Shown: positions 6,857 to 13,625, counted from the stretch's first letter. The stretch is 16,026 nt of DNA from Chitinophagaceae bacterium (GCA_016787105.1 JAEUVI010000170.1:1-16026); one strand, 5' to 3'. Program-made: numbers and translations. The notes: generated from the letters alone by a model not told the origin.

Positions 6857-6905
6857 ATTTTGACATTTTGTTTATGTAGTAAAAAAAGACTTGTCAAAAT
6901 TTTTT
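6857..6905. terminator. AT-rich inverted repeat, possible bidirectional terminator
   Basis: Arms ATTTTGACA (6857-6865) and TGTCAAAAT (6892-6900) are perfect 9-bp complements with a 26-base A/T-rich loop, and a T-run follows. The element lies between the convergent hydrolase and lipid kinase genes. The low GC content and large loop make it a weak terminator. A second small inverted repeat, CAGTAA/TTACTG (6911-6926), covers the stop codon of the kinase. Confidence 0.45.
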
Positions 6906-6920
6906 ATAAACAGTAAATAA

Positions 6921-7808
6921 TTACTGAGGCTGGTAGCGGGGCGCAATAATTTCAAGAGCGGCTGGTAATATGCGTGCATGGATTTTATTGGTCTTTCCCA
7001 TGTATTCACCATCTACCTGGAAATGGGCCTTGCGTCGTGAATGTATTTCAAGAGATGAAGCCTGGAATAATTCTGTTTTTGATGTGTCAAAGGATGAATG
7101 TGTAAACCGCATTTTAAATATTTCTTTAAACGATATTTTTTTAATGATGACTATTTCAAAAAGATCGTCATCTAATTTACCTGCGGGATTTATTACTACT
7201 CCTGTACCGTACTTTGTGGCATTGGCGATTACCACCATCGCGGCTTCGCGTTGTATAAGCTTGTTGTCTGCCTTTATTCTTACTTTAAGACGGTTGTGCG
7301 CCCACAGTACTTTCCATGCGGCTTTTACATAGCCCCACATGCCGCGTCTTTTTTCTGATTCAAATTTTTTTACAACGAATGCATTAAAACCGATATCGCT
7401 CAGGTGAATGCATTTTTCATTATTTATTTCTGTTAAATGAATTTTCCTGGTTGATCCTTTTGCGATTATATCCATGGCCTCAGCCGGTATCACAGGTATA
7501 CCCAACTCGTTTGCCATACCATTGGCAGAGCCAGCAGGCAATAATCCTATTGGTAAATTCATGCCTTCCGTACTTTCAGCTACCAGTTTTAATGTGCCAT
7601 CACCACCAACCGCGATAACCCGGTCGGGCTTCGCTTTTAATATAGTATCTTTTAATTTGCTGGTATTATAAGCTTGGGACAACTCGAATAGCTCAATAAT
7701 AAAAGAGGATTGCTGGAAATAAGTTTGTATTTCCTGCTTCCAGTCCGTTTTGTTATTACCCGAACCGGGGTTAATGATAAAAAGTAATTTTACCGGGTTG
7801 CCAGGCAT
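6921..7808 (-). CDS. Diacylglycerol kinase family lipid kinase (YegS/BmrU/DgkB-like)
   Basis: The 295-residue protein shows the catalytic domain of the diacylglycerol/sphingosine kinase superfamily. It begins I-N-P-G-S-G at the N-terminus, then V-G-G-D-G-T, the ATP-binding loop, and L-L-P-A-G-S-A-N-G-M-A further on. A second half ends in F-Q-V-D-G-E, the usual metal/substrate region. Such enzymes phosphorylate diacylglycerol, phosphatidylglycerol or related lipids from the cytoplasmic face. I chose the ATG at 7808, which starts M-P-G-N-P-V-K-L-L. A longer frame begins with a GTG at 7856, and its extra 16 residues are not family-like and would leave almost no room for the divergent neighbour. 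That neighbour is an App1-type phosphatidate phosphatase, which would catalyse the opposite reaction if diacylglycerol is the substrate. Confidence 0.87.
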   Translation of the reverse strand: MPGNPVKLLFIINPGSGNNKTDWKQEIQTYFQQSSFIIELFELSQAYNTSKLKDTILKAKPDRVIAVGGDGTLKLVAESTEGMNLPIGLLPAGSANGMANELGIPVIPAEAMDIIAKGSTRKIHLTEINNEKCIHLSDIGFNAFVVKKFESEKRRGMWGYVKAAWKVLWAHNRLKVRIKADNKLIQREAAMVVIANATKYGTGVVINPAGKLDDDLFEIVIIKKISFKEIFKMRFTHSSFDTSKTELFQASSLEIHSRRKAHFQVDGEYMGKTNKIHARILPAALEIIAPRYQPQ

Positions 7809-7857
7809 ATTATTGGAAGATATTTTAAAACAACCTACATGCAAAATTGTTTCCACG

Positions 7858-8829
7858 ATGAGTGAAAAAGCGGCTGTAAAAATATATCATGGTTTTGGAC
7901 ATACGCACAGTATGCATGTATTCGGGCATGTATTCAAAAAAGCAGTTCGGCCCGGTAAACAAAATGCCTCTTTTTTTACAAATATTTATGGACTAATAAA
8001 GTTGTTTTTTGTAGAGCCGGTTCCCCATATCGATGTTTCATTATTATCCCAACAGCAGCGGATAAACGGAAAAACGGAAGACGATGGTTTTTTCAAATTC
8101 GAATGGGATTCAGATAAGCATATCAGTGCCGGCTGGCATTCGGTGCAGGTCGCAGCGATGGATAAAAAAGGAAATACAGTTGCCAGTGCGGAAGGTGAAG
8201 TTTTTATTCCGCATATTACCCAATATGGATTCATTTCTGATATTGATGATACGATACTTGTTTCACATTCGGCTACGATGCGAAAAAGGTTGAAGGAGCT
8301 TTTTGTAAAATCGCCGGAAAAAAGAGAGTTGTTTGAAGGTGTAGCAGAGCACTACCGGTTACTGGCTGCTGCACATACAGCGTCCTCAACACCCAATCCT
8401 TTTTTTTATGTGTCCAGCAGTGAGTGGAACCTTTATGATTACCTCCATGTTATTTTTTTATCGCATCGTATGCCGGAAGGCATTTTTTTGCTGAACCAGG
8501 TAAAAAGATGGTTTGAGCTGTTTAAAACCGGGAAAACAAAGCACGAAGGAAAACTGTTGCGGATATTGCGCATTCTAAAGGCCTTTCCAAATCAGCAATT
8601 TATTTTGCTGGGTGATAACTCGCAGCAGGATCCGGAGATATATAAAACCCTTATTGATAAATACCCTGATCATTTTCATGCTGTTTATATCCGTAATGTG
8701 AACCCTAAAAAAGAAAAAACAACTATCTCCGTACTTGATAAGATCCGGGAAATAGGCAAGCAGACCTGCTTTTTTGAAACAAGTAAGGAAGCTATTGAGC
8801 ATTCCCGGCAAATCGGCCTGATAGAATAG
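7858..8829 (+). CDS. App1-type phosphatidate phosphatase (DUF2183)
   Basis: The 324-residue protein matches the bacterial App1/DUF2183 family, a HAD-like phosphatidate phosphatase fold. An N-terminal beta-rich domain (about 5-120) opens with K-I-Y-H-G-F-G-H-T-H. The catalytic part has D128-I-D-D131-T, a D-x-D-x-T motif with the nucleophilic aspartate, then Y184-V-S-S-S-E-W190 and G252-D-N-S-Q-Q-D258, followed by V-Y-I-R-N-V. These fit HAD motifs I, II and the metal-binding acidic motif. The expected reaction is phosphatidate to diacylglycerol. The start is the ATG at 7858; an open frame runs further upstream to 7750 but there it only shadows the lipid kinase. There is no signal peptide, so the enzyme is probably cytoplasmic or peripheral at the membrane. 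The two divergent starts are 49 bp apart, so the promoters must overlap. Confidence 0.85.
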   Translation: MSEKAAVKIYHGFGHTHSMHVFGHVFKKAVRPGKQNASFFTNIYGLIKLFFVEPVPHIDVSLLSQQQRINGKTEDDGFFKFEWDSDKHISAGWHSVQVAAMDKKGNTVASAEGEVFIPHITQYGFISDIDDTILVSHSATMRKRLKELFVKSPEKRELFEGVAEHYRLLAAAHTASSTPNPFFYVSSSEWNLYDYLHVIFLSHRMPEGIFLLNQVKRWFELFKTGKTKHEGKLLRILRILKAFPNQQFILLGDNSQQDPEIYKTLIDKYPDHFHAVYIRNVNPKKEKTTISVLDKIREIGKQTCFFETSKEAIEHSRQIGLIE

Positions 8830-9000
8830 CTGTTTTTAGACTGGCTTTGTATAAACCAGCCAAAATCTGCGAAAACTACAGCAGTTCATTGCCTGAAAGA
8901 TACCGTTCGTTAAAGCAAACAGGCGTTTGGCTAAACAATGCAGGTTTTAGCGTTTAAATAGTATTAATCTTGTGAAGGTTTTTCAAAAATATTGTCTATC
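8830..9000 (+). other. Possible structured leader upstream of the SMR gene
   Basis: Several inverted repeats nest here. AGCCAAA (8858-8864) pairs with TTTGGCT (8926-8932). Inside it lie CTGC/GCAG (8867-8870 with 8881-8884) and GCCTG/CAGGC (8891-8895 with 8920-8924), which together could form a three-way junction. The 5' arm of the outer helix can instead pair with the upstream GGCT in a competing hairpin (8841-8859). In a region of this size a 7-bp repeat is expected by chance, so support is weak. I do not recognise a known riboswitch class. Confidence 0.25.
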
Positions 9001-9034
9001 GGGGTGGATGTCTATCTGCCCCTTTTGTTTTTTT
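9001..9034 (+). terminator. Terminator-like hairpin shortly before the SMR gene
   Basis: GGGG...CCCC arms extend to an 8-bp stem (9001-9008 with 9015-9022, two G-T wobbles) with a six-base loop, followed by TTTTGTTTTTTT. This is a good intrinsic terminator for plus-strand transcription. It lies about 170 bp after the phosphatase stop and only 50 bp before the SMR start. It could end the phosphatase transcript or act as an attenuator in the SMR leader. Confidence 0.7.
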
Positions 9035-9056
9035 GTATCAATTCGGCTTAATTTTC
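9024..9056 (+). promoter_or_regulatory. Possible promoter of the SMR gene
   Basis: TTTG (9024-9027), 21 bases, then TAATTTTC (9049-9056), one base off TAnnTTTG. If it is used, the leader would be about 20-25 bases and the -33 element would lie within the T-run of the hairpin. A second imperfect -7 candidate, TAATTTTTG, lies at 9060-9068. Confidence 0.3.
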
Positions 9057-9084
9057 CTTTAATTTTTGTCAAACTATAATATAT

Positions 9085-9405
9085 ATGGGAGTCTTGTTCC
9101 TGGTACTTACAATATTAGCCGAAAGTTCAGCTGTGATTTTTATGAAACTCTCCAATGGCTTTCAGCATAAAGCATATTCCGTAGCGGCAGTTGTAACTTA
9201 TTTACTGAGTTTTATTTTTCTTACTTATGCGTTGAAGACATTGCCGATTGGCCTTGCAAATGCAATATGGGCTGGTGCCAGTACTGTTGTGGTTGTGTTG
9301 CTTGGTATTTACTTGTTCAAAGAACAGTTGAGCGTTTTACAAATCTTTTTTCTTGCCCTGATTGTGATTGGGTTGGTAGGGCTGAACTTTACAAAACCGG
9401 CTTAA
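9085..9405 (+). CDS. Small multidrug resistance (SMR) family transporter
   Basis: The protein has 106 residues and four hydrophobic helices, the standard SMR size. The essential membrane glutamate is at position 13 in L-A-E-S-S, equivalent to E14 of EmrE. Helix 3 carries the G-L-A-N-A-I-W-A-G stretch and the loop before helix 4 has F-K-E-Q-L-S, both typical of the family. It should act as a dimeric proton-coupled antiporter in the inner membrane. SMR proteins divide into exporters of lipophilic cations (EmrE/QacE type) and of guanidinium (Gdx type). I cannot assign the subtype with certainty from sequence alone. It stands alone, with a terminator-like hairpin and possible promoter directly upstream. 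Confidence 0.88.
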   Translation: MGVLFLVLTILAESSAVIFMKLSNGFQHKAYSVAAVVTYLLSFIFLTYALKTLPIGLANAIWAGASTVVVVLLGIYLFKEQLSVLQIFFLALIVIGLVGLNFTKPA

Positions 9406-9518
9406 TTTTTTTTCAATAAAGAAAATTGATTTTCGTGGCAACCACCCCAAGAATAATTCCGATTAAATTCAACAGGTACTACAACCAAAATCACCTTTAA
9501 TCACTAATCTGTCTGAAC

Positions 9519-9752
9519 ATGAAAAATCGAATTCTGCTGATTGCCGCTGTCCTTCTTTTTGCTGGTATAGCAATGACGTCCTGCAGTAAGGAAAAAATAA
9601 ATGAAATAGTAGCGCAACATTCAAGAGAAAATGCAAAGTCGTCTGGCTCATCTTCTTCTGACGACAACTCATCATCTTCTGAATATGGCCATTGCAGCAA
9701 TAGTGGTAATAATAGCGGAAGTGGAAGCAGCCATAACGGGAGTGGTAATTAA
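9519..9752 (+). CDS. Very small Ser/Gly/Asn-rich lipoprotein
   Basis: The 77-residue product has a clear lipoprotein signal: K-N-R, a hydrophobic run and the lipobox M-T-S-C22. After the cysteine comes a short charged part (K-E-K-I-N-E-I-V-A-Q-H-S-R). From about residue 40 to the end it is low-complexity Ser, Gly, Asn and His, with an acidic S-S-D-D-N-S-S-S-S-E cluster and one further cysteine. It should be a flexible, probably disordered surface or periplasmic lipopeptide. I know no family for it. It stands alone, with a 113-bp gap before it and a convergent esterase 34 bp after it. No promoter matching the Bacteroidota consensus is evident. It is short, but the intact signal peptide and lipobox argue for a real gene. 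Confidence 0.65.
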   Translation: MKNRILLIAAVLLFAGIAMTSCSKEKINEIVAQHSRENAKSSGSSSSDDNSSSSEYGHCSNSGNNSGSGSSHNGSGN

Positions 9753-9786
9753 GTTTTACTAAGCTATACTTTTCATGAGCAGGTAG

Positions 9787-10710
9787 TTAATGCCTGTTCA
9801 TGTTTTCATACAGGAAATCGGCAGCAAACTGCCCGGCTTCCAACCATCTCTTTTTTGTCTTGCTACCCGCCCATAGCGGATTAAAACTCTTTTGCAATTC
9901 GTGTCCAAAACCATCATAGAGTTTCAATGCAGCTGGTATACCGTGAGTTGTTGTATTACGGAAGATAACCTTGCTTCCATTTACCGGGCCTTTACTTTCA
10001 GGAGATACAATTTTATCCTTGCTGCCATGTACCATTACCACAGGTACTTTGGCATTTTGTAACCATGTGCTATCTAATATTGCTCCCCAGAAGCTAATAA
10101 CCGCAAAAACGTTTTGGCTATTATATGAACGATCTAATGAATCGTATCCTTCCCGGTTAATCATTTTGGCCAAATCATACTGGCTGCTATATACAGCCTG
10201 TAATGCAGTGATGGCGCCTGCAGAATTTCCCGCGAGAATAATATGGTTTGTATCTATGCGGTATTTGTCACTGTTTTTTTTGAAAAATGAAATTGCAGCC
10301 TGCACATCTTGTATGGCTTCCATGCATCCTTCTACGAGGTCGGGAAATTTTCGCAATGGCTTCTTTTTACTAAGCCTGTAGTTGATTGCTGCGCATACAT
10401 AACCACGCTGTGCAAATGTTTTACTCCATATCGGAGTACCGTTAGATGTTTTTTTGCCGTACTTAAAACCGCCTCCATGCATCCAGGTGATAAGTGGCCG
10501 TAGCGTGTTGTTGTCATCTTTCGCCTCGTAAATATCAAGCAGGGAATATTTTTCCTTTCCAGAGGGGGAGTGGGTTGTGTATTTTATATTTTTTGAAATG
10601 ATTACACTTTCAAATACGAGGTCTTTGTATCTGAGTTTTGAATCCTGTTGCGAAAAGGCTGATATACTTACCAGGAAAAAACAACAAATCCCGGCAAAAG
10701 AATTATACAT
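9787..10710 (-). CDS. Secreted alpha/beta-hydrolase esterase (HGGG / GNSAG type)
   Basis: The 307-residue protein starts with a Sec signal peptide (hydrophobic 5-19, likely cleavage after F-S20) and then an alpha/beta-hydrolase fold. The oxyanion-hole motif is H78-G-G-G81. The nucleophile elbow is G161-N-S163-A-G, and the likely acid and base are D232 (in H-G-S-K-D-K) and H270 (in D-G-F-G-H-E). This arrangement belongs to the esterase/lipase group that includes the hormone-sensitive-lipase-like and BD-FAE families. Substrates are probably esters of small acids or of acylated sugars, outside the cytoplasm (inference). It lies 63 bp downstream of the TonB-domain gene on the same strand with no obvious promoter between them, so the two may be one transcript. 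Confidence 0.85.
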   Translation of the reverse strand: MYNSFAGICCFFLVSISAFSQQDSKLRYKDLVFESVIISKNIKYTTHSPSGKEKYSLLDIYEAKDDNNTLRPLITWMHGGGFKYGKKTSNGTPIWSKTFAQRGYVCAAINYRLSKKKPLRKFPDLVEGCMEAIQDVQAAISFFKKNSDKYRIDTNHIILAGNSAGAITALQAVYSSQYDLAKMINREGYDSLDRSYNSQNVFAVISFWGAILDSTWLQNAKVPVVMVHGSKDKIVSPESKGPVNGSKVIFRNTTTHGIPAALKLYDGFGHELQKSFNPLWAGSKTKKRWLEAGQFAADFLYENMNRH

Positions 10711-10773
10711 GATTCGGTTTATCGCAATATACGATGGAAGCCTGTGATCAGATAAATGAAAGCTGGCTTCTTC

Positions 10774-11268
10774 TTAATTCCGGTCCCTTCTTCTTTTTTT
10801 CTTATCTTCTATCACCATGAATGTAACGGGTTGTTTACGGTAGGCTTTTACTTTACGTCCTTCCTGTTCAGCAGGGCTCCACAATGGTGATTTTCGTAAA
10901 ATCCGGATTACTTCCGTCTCCATACCATATCCATTTTTTGTAAGCGCTTTGAAGTCGGAAAGCTTACCATCTTTATCTACGATGAATTGCACCCAAACGG
11001 TATAGCTGCCTGCCGGGGCGCCTCTTTCCACAGGAGTATTAGGGTTTAAATTTTGTTCAAGAAAACTCCTCCACCCTTGCTCTCCGCCTGCAAAAGATGC
11101 CTCAATTTCTACTTTGTCAAAAACTTTTAAGGCATTTGTATCTTGTTCCGGAACGGTATCAATCCGCATATACATACCTGTGGTAGATTGTATTGATGGA
11201 TGAGCGTAAATCAAGTTGGCAATCAACAATGCTATTGCTGCAAAAGATATTTTTTTTAGTGAAACCAT
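10774..11268 (-). CDS. Exported stand-alone TonB C-terminal domain protein
   Basis: I take the ATG at 11268 (164 residues; M-V-S-L-K-K, then a hydrophobic segment ending L-I-Y-A-H) as the start; an upstream in-frame ATG at 11313 gives a poorer signal. The mature part, from about residue 48, is a TonB C-terminal domain. It has V-x-V-Q-F-I-V-D-K-D-G-K-L, then a helix and the W-S-P-A-x-x-x-G-R-K-V block, followed by a final strand. The Pro-rich periplasmic linker of a true TonB is missing and only one N-terminal hydrophobic segment is present, so it is either anchored by that segment or secreted after cleavage. The tail is very basic (K-K-K-R-R-R-D-R-N). Such short TonB_C proteins are frequent in Bacteroidota and their role is unclear. 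The secreted esterase follows 63 bp downstream. Confidence 0.82.
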   Translation of the reverse strand: MVSLKKISFAAIALLIANLIYAHPSIQSTTGMYMRIDTVPEQDTNALKVFDKVEIEASFAGGEQGWRSFLEQNLNPNTPVERGAPAGSYTVWVQFIVDKDGKLSDFKALTKNGYGMETEVIRILRKSPLWSPAEQEGRKVKAYRKQPVTFMVIEDKKKRRRDRN

Positions 11269-11379
11269 ACTGACAATTTGAGGTAAGATAAAGAATAATA
11301 TTTCTTTGTGCAAGCGAATTTAAATATTCAAAACTGGTTGAGTGTCCGGTATTCAGACTTTCATGTAAATTGCAAACGT

Positions 11380-12174
11380 ATGTCACTCTTCACTGCATCA
11401 ATCAATTCCGGCAGCAATGGTAATTGTTATTACATCGGAAACAAAGACGAGGCTATTCTTGTAGATGCAGGTATTTCCTGTAAGGAAACAGTGCTGCGTA
11501 TGGAGCGGATTGGGCTGCAAATTGATAAAGTAAAAGCCATCTTTATTTCTCACGAGCATATTGACCATATCTCAGGCGTCAATATGCTTTCCAAAAAATA
11601 TAATCTGCCCGTTTATATAACTGCGCAAACATTAAATGGGTCGGGATTAAAATTGCGAAGCGACCTTGTATTTTCATTTGCTGCAGGGCAAGCGGTACAA
11701 ATCGGCGGACTTTCTGTAACAGGATTTACCAAAAAACACGATGCGGCCGATCCTCATAGTTTTATTATTTCTCATCATGATTTGCATGTAGGTGTATTTA
11801 CAGATATCGGTTTTGCGTGCAAAGAAGTAATTCAGTATTTCAGGAAATGCCACGCTGCTTTTCTCGAAACCAATTATGATGAGGATATGTTGATGAACGG
11901 ACATTACCCCGAAGTTTTGAAGAAACGAATTTCTGGCCGCAAAGGACATCTTTCAAATGCGCAGGCACTGAAATTAATGTTGTCGGAAAAGCCAGATCAT
12001 ATGACACATCTTTTTCTTTCACATCTTTCGAGGGAAAATAACAGGCCCGAATTAGTCTATAACCTTTTTGCGCCTTATGCAGGCAAAACAAAAATTATTA
12101 TCGCCCACCGCGATAAAGAAACCGAATTATATAGTATCGTGAACTTAGTAAGAAGGCAGCTTTCGTTATTCTGA
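11380..12174 (+). CDS. YycJ/WalJ-like metallo-beta-lactamase-fold hydrolase
   Basis: The 264-residue protein has the metallo-beta-lactamase signature H58-E-H-I-D62-H63 preceded by I-L-V-D-A-G. Its opening S-G-S-N-G-N-C-Y-Y-I-G and the late T-H-L-F-L-S-H-L-S-R-E-N-N block identify the YycJ/WalJ/VicX group, a cytoplasmic putative phosphodiesterase/exonuclease family. In Firmicutes the homologue accompanies the WalKR two-component system, but here no such genes are adjacent. I start at the ATG 11380; an upstream in-frame GTG at 11308 would add 24 residues that do not resemble the family. There is no signal peptide. It is divergent from the TonB-domain gene, with 111 bp between the starts, and is followed by a strong terminator. 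Confidence 0.87.
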   Translation: MSLFTASINSGSNGNCYYIGNKDEAILVDAGISCKETVLRMERIGLQIDKVKAIFISHEHIDHISGVNMLSKKYNLPVYITAQTLNGSGLKLRSDLVFSFAAGQAVQIGGLSVTGFTKKHDAADPHSFIISHHDLHVGVFTDIGFACKEVIQYFRKCHAAFLETNYDEDMLMNGHYPEVLKKRISGRKGHLSNAQALKLMLSEKPDHMTHLFLSHLSRENNRPELVYNLFAPYAGKTKIIIAHRDKETELYSIVNLVRRQLSLF

Positions 12175-12258
12175 GTTTATAAGTGATTTTACCTATTGTA
12201 GGTGTTGGTGCTGCAAATTATTTTTGTCACGGATAATGGTTTAATTGTATGATTGACG

Positions 12259-12285
12259 ACCCCGCTTTGTGCGGGGTTTTCTTTT
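12259..12285 (+). terminator. Rho-independent terminator of the YycJ-like gene
   Basis: A 7-bp stem (12259-12265 with 12271-12277, ACCCCGC/GCGGGGT) with a TTTGT loop is followed by TTTTCTTTT. It reads on the plus strand, 84 bp after the stop. Confidence 0.85.
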
Positions 12286-12295
12286 ATGTTGGCGC

Positions 12296-12332
12296 AAAAA
12301 AAACATCATAAGCAAGTGGCTTATGATGTTTT
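12296..12332 (-). terminator. Rho-independent terminator of the 3-keto-disaccharide hydrolase gene
   Basis: A perfect 14-bp stem (12300-12313 with 12319-12332, AACATCATAAGC core) has a 5-base loop. A run of eight A at 12296-12303 becomes the U-tract on the minus-strand transcript. It lies 21 bp after the stop of the minus-strand gene and back to back with the plus-strand terminator. Confidence 0.87.
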
Positions 12333-12352
12333 CAAAAATGATTTCGGAAAAA

Positions 12353-13318
12353 TTATTTCGCAGGTGTTATCACAATGTTTCTGTACTCAACCGGGCCATG
12401 ATCGCCCTGGATATAAATCGGGCCTGGTTCGCCTTCATTGCTATCCAGTGCGCCGCCTGTTATACCGGGTATTTCAGATTTATAGATGATTGTTTTGCCA
12501 TTAGCGACAACAGTAACTACTCTTCCTACAAGTGTGATATCATACGACTGCCACTCGCCGGGTGCTTTCGCCATCATTTCAAGTGGTTTGATAAATCCAT
12601 ATACAGCACCCAGTTGATCTACTGATGCTTCCATTCCTTTGCTATCAGCTACCTGCACTTCGTAGCGGCCACGCAGGTACACACCGCTGTTGCTATGCTC
12701 CGGATAACGGAATTCAATATGCAGTTTGAAGTCTGTAAATTTTTGATCAGTAACCAGGTTAGCGCCTGATTTCGGGCTGCGCAATATACCGTTCTCCGCT
12801 AACCATTGATTATCCTTACCATCAGCAGCATGCCATCCTGTTAGATCTTTGCCATTAAACAATTTAACCGGTTTGCCCCATACCGGATCTTTTTCACGTT
12901 TCAATGCAGGGGCACGTACACCTGTCCAGTTATAAGTTTTACCATCTGTATACAGCATAGTGCCGGTAAGCTTGTCATTTTCCAGGGTAGCTTCAAAAAC
13001 GATATCCTTATCAACCGGTTCCCACTGACGTGGAATGGTAAAATCCATTTTGCCATCTTTGAAATTAACTCTCGAAATAGGACGTGCACTGCCTCCCATG
13101 CCAACATACTGGCCAATAAGCATACTCGCACCTGAGTGGCGGACTTCAAGCCAGGATGGATAACTTTTCCCCCCCATATCAATTGTAAGATCCCACCGGC
13201 CTTCAATTGTTTCGGCAGCAGTTGTTTTTACTAAAGGTGTTCCTTTTGCGTTAGCTGCAAATACGACAAACAAAAACGGCATTGCCAATAACAATACCTT
13301 GCGTGAAATGTGGTACAT
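12353..13318 (-). CDS. Exported DUF1080 / 3-keto-disaccharide hydrolase domain protein
   Basis: The 321-residue protein starts with a Sec signal (basic start, hydrophobic 8-22, cleavage near A-N-A24). Residues about 37-135 form a beta-rich lipocalin-like domain with an I-E-G-R-W-D-L opening. From about 145 to the end is a DUF1080 (3-keto-disaccharide hydrolase) domain with a concanavalin-like fold. It is marked by L-F-N-G-K-D-L-T-G-W, then W-L-A-E-N-G-I-L, F-R-Y-P-E-H-S-N-S-G-V-Y-L-R-G and a G-P-I-Y-I-Q-G-D-H-G-P-V-E-Y-R-N-I end. The family includes enzymes cleaving 3-keto-glucosides after oxidation by Gfo/Idh-type or other dehydrogenases (family knowledge). The exported Gfo/Idh gene at 2635-3723 is the only candidate partner here and is distant. 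It appears monocistronic, with its own terminator; no convincing promoter was seen. Confidence 0.87.
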   Translation of the reverse strand: MYHISRKVLLLAMPFLFVVFAANAKGTPLVKTTAAETIEGRWDLTIDMGGKSYPSWLEVRHSGASMLIGQYVGMGGSARPISRVNFKDGKMDFTIPRQWEPVDKDIVFEATLENDKLTGTMLYTDGKTYNWTGVRAPALKREKDPVWGKPVKLFNGKDLTGWHAADGKDNQWLAENGILRSPKSGANLVTDQKFTDFKLHIEFRYPEHSNSGVYLRGRYEVQVADSKGMEASVDQLGAVYGFIKPLEMMAKAPGEWQSYDITLVGRVVTVVANGKTIIYKSEIPGITGGALDSNEGEPGPIYIQGDHGPVEYRNIVITPAK

Positions 13319-13625
13319 AATGAAAGCTGTTAATTGTGATGTTAATGAGTAGAAACAGGGTTCAATTTACTTATTAATTCAATGCAACGCATTCTGATTT
13401 ATAATCTGAATTATTATTTCGTAAGGCCTGTTTTTATTTCCTCACACATATTGCGGATGCGTTCGTAAGATGATTTAGTGTTTTTGTACCAAGACCTCAC
13501 TAATATTGAAAACACCCGGCTCAGGTTTTATATGAAAGAAAGTTTTATCATCTGAGCTTTCATATCAGTGTAAAGGCATTTTTGGAAAAGAATTTTATTT
13601 CAAGGTATTGCTATTCTGTTTTTCA
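13319..13625. other. Intergenic region (307 bp) without a gene, containing interleaved inverted repeats
   Basis: This is the 3' side of the helicase gene and the 5' side of the DUF1080 gene, both on the minus strand. No plausible coding frame or tRNA was seen. Two inverted repeats interleave: GCTCAG/CTGAGC (13519-13524 with 13552-13557) and ATATGAAAG/CTTTCATAT (13530-13538 with 13557-13565). They share base 13557, so they are either alternatives or, if one is trimmed, a pseudoknot. No T-run follows on either strand, so this is not a standard terminator. No TTG-N19-TAnnTTTG promoter was found; the best minus-strand -7-like sequence (TAAATTGA, about 45 bp before the DUF1080 start) has its TTG only 15 bases away. 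Confidence 0.4.

Noticed and set aside
7750..7857. Extension of the App1-like phosphatase upstream of 7858
   Set aside because: The extra residues have no family similarity and are antisense to the lipid kinase coding sequence; the ATG at 7858 begins the conserved domain.
9777..9799. 7-bp stem-loop between the small lipoprotein and the esterase as a terminator
   Set aside because: It overlaps the esterase stop codon region and has no T-run on either strand.
10737..10770. GAAGCC/GGCTTC inverted repeat between the TonB-domain and esterase genes as a terminator
   Set aside because: Only 6 bp with a 22-base loop and no T-run, so it does not separate the two genes convincingly.
11308..11379. GTG-started extension of the YycJ-like protein
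   Set aside because: The added 24 residues do not look like the family N-terminus, which begins close to the ATG at 11380.
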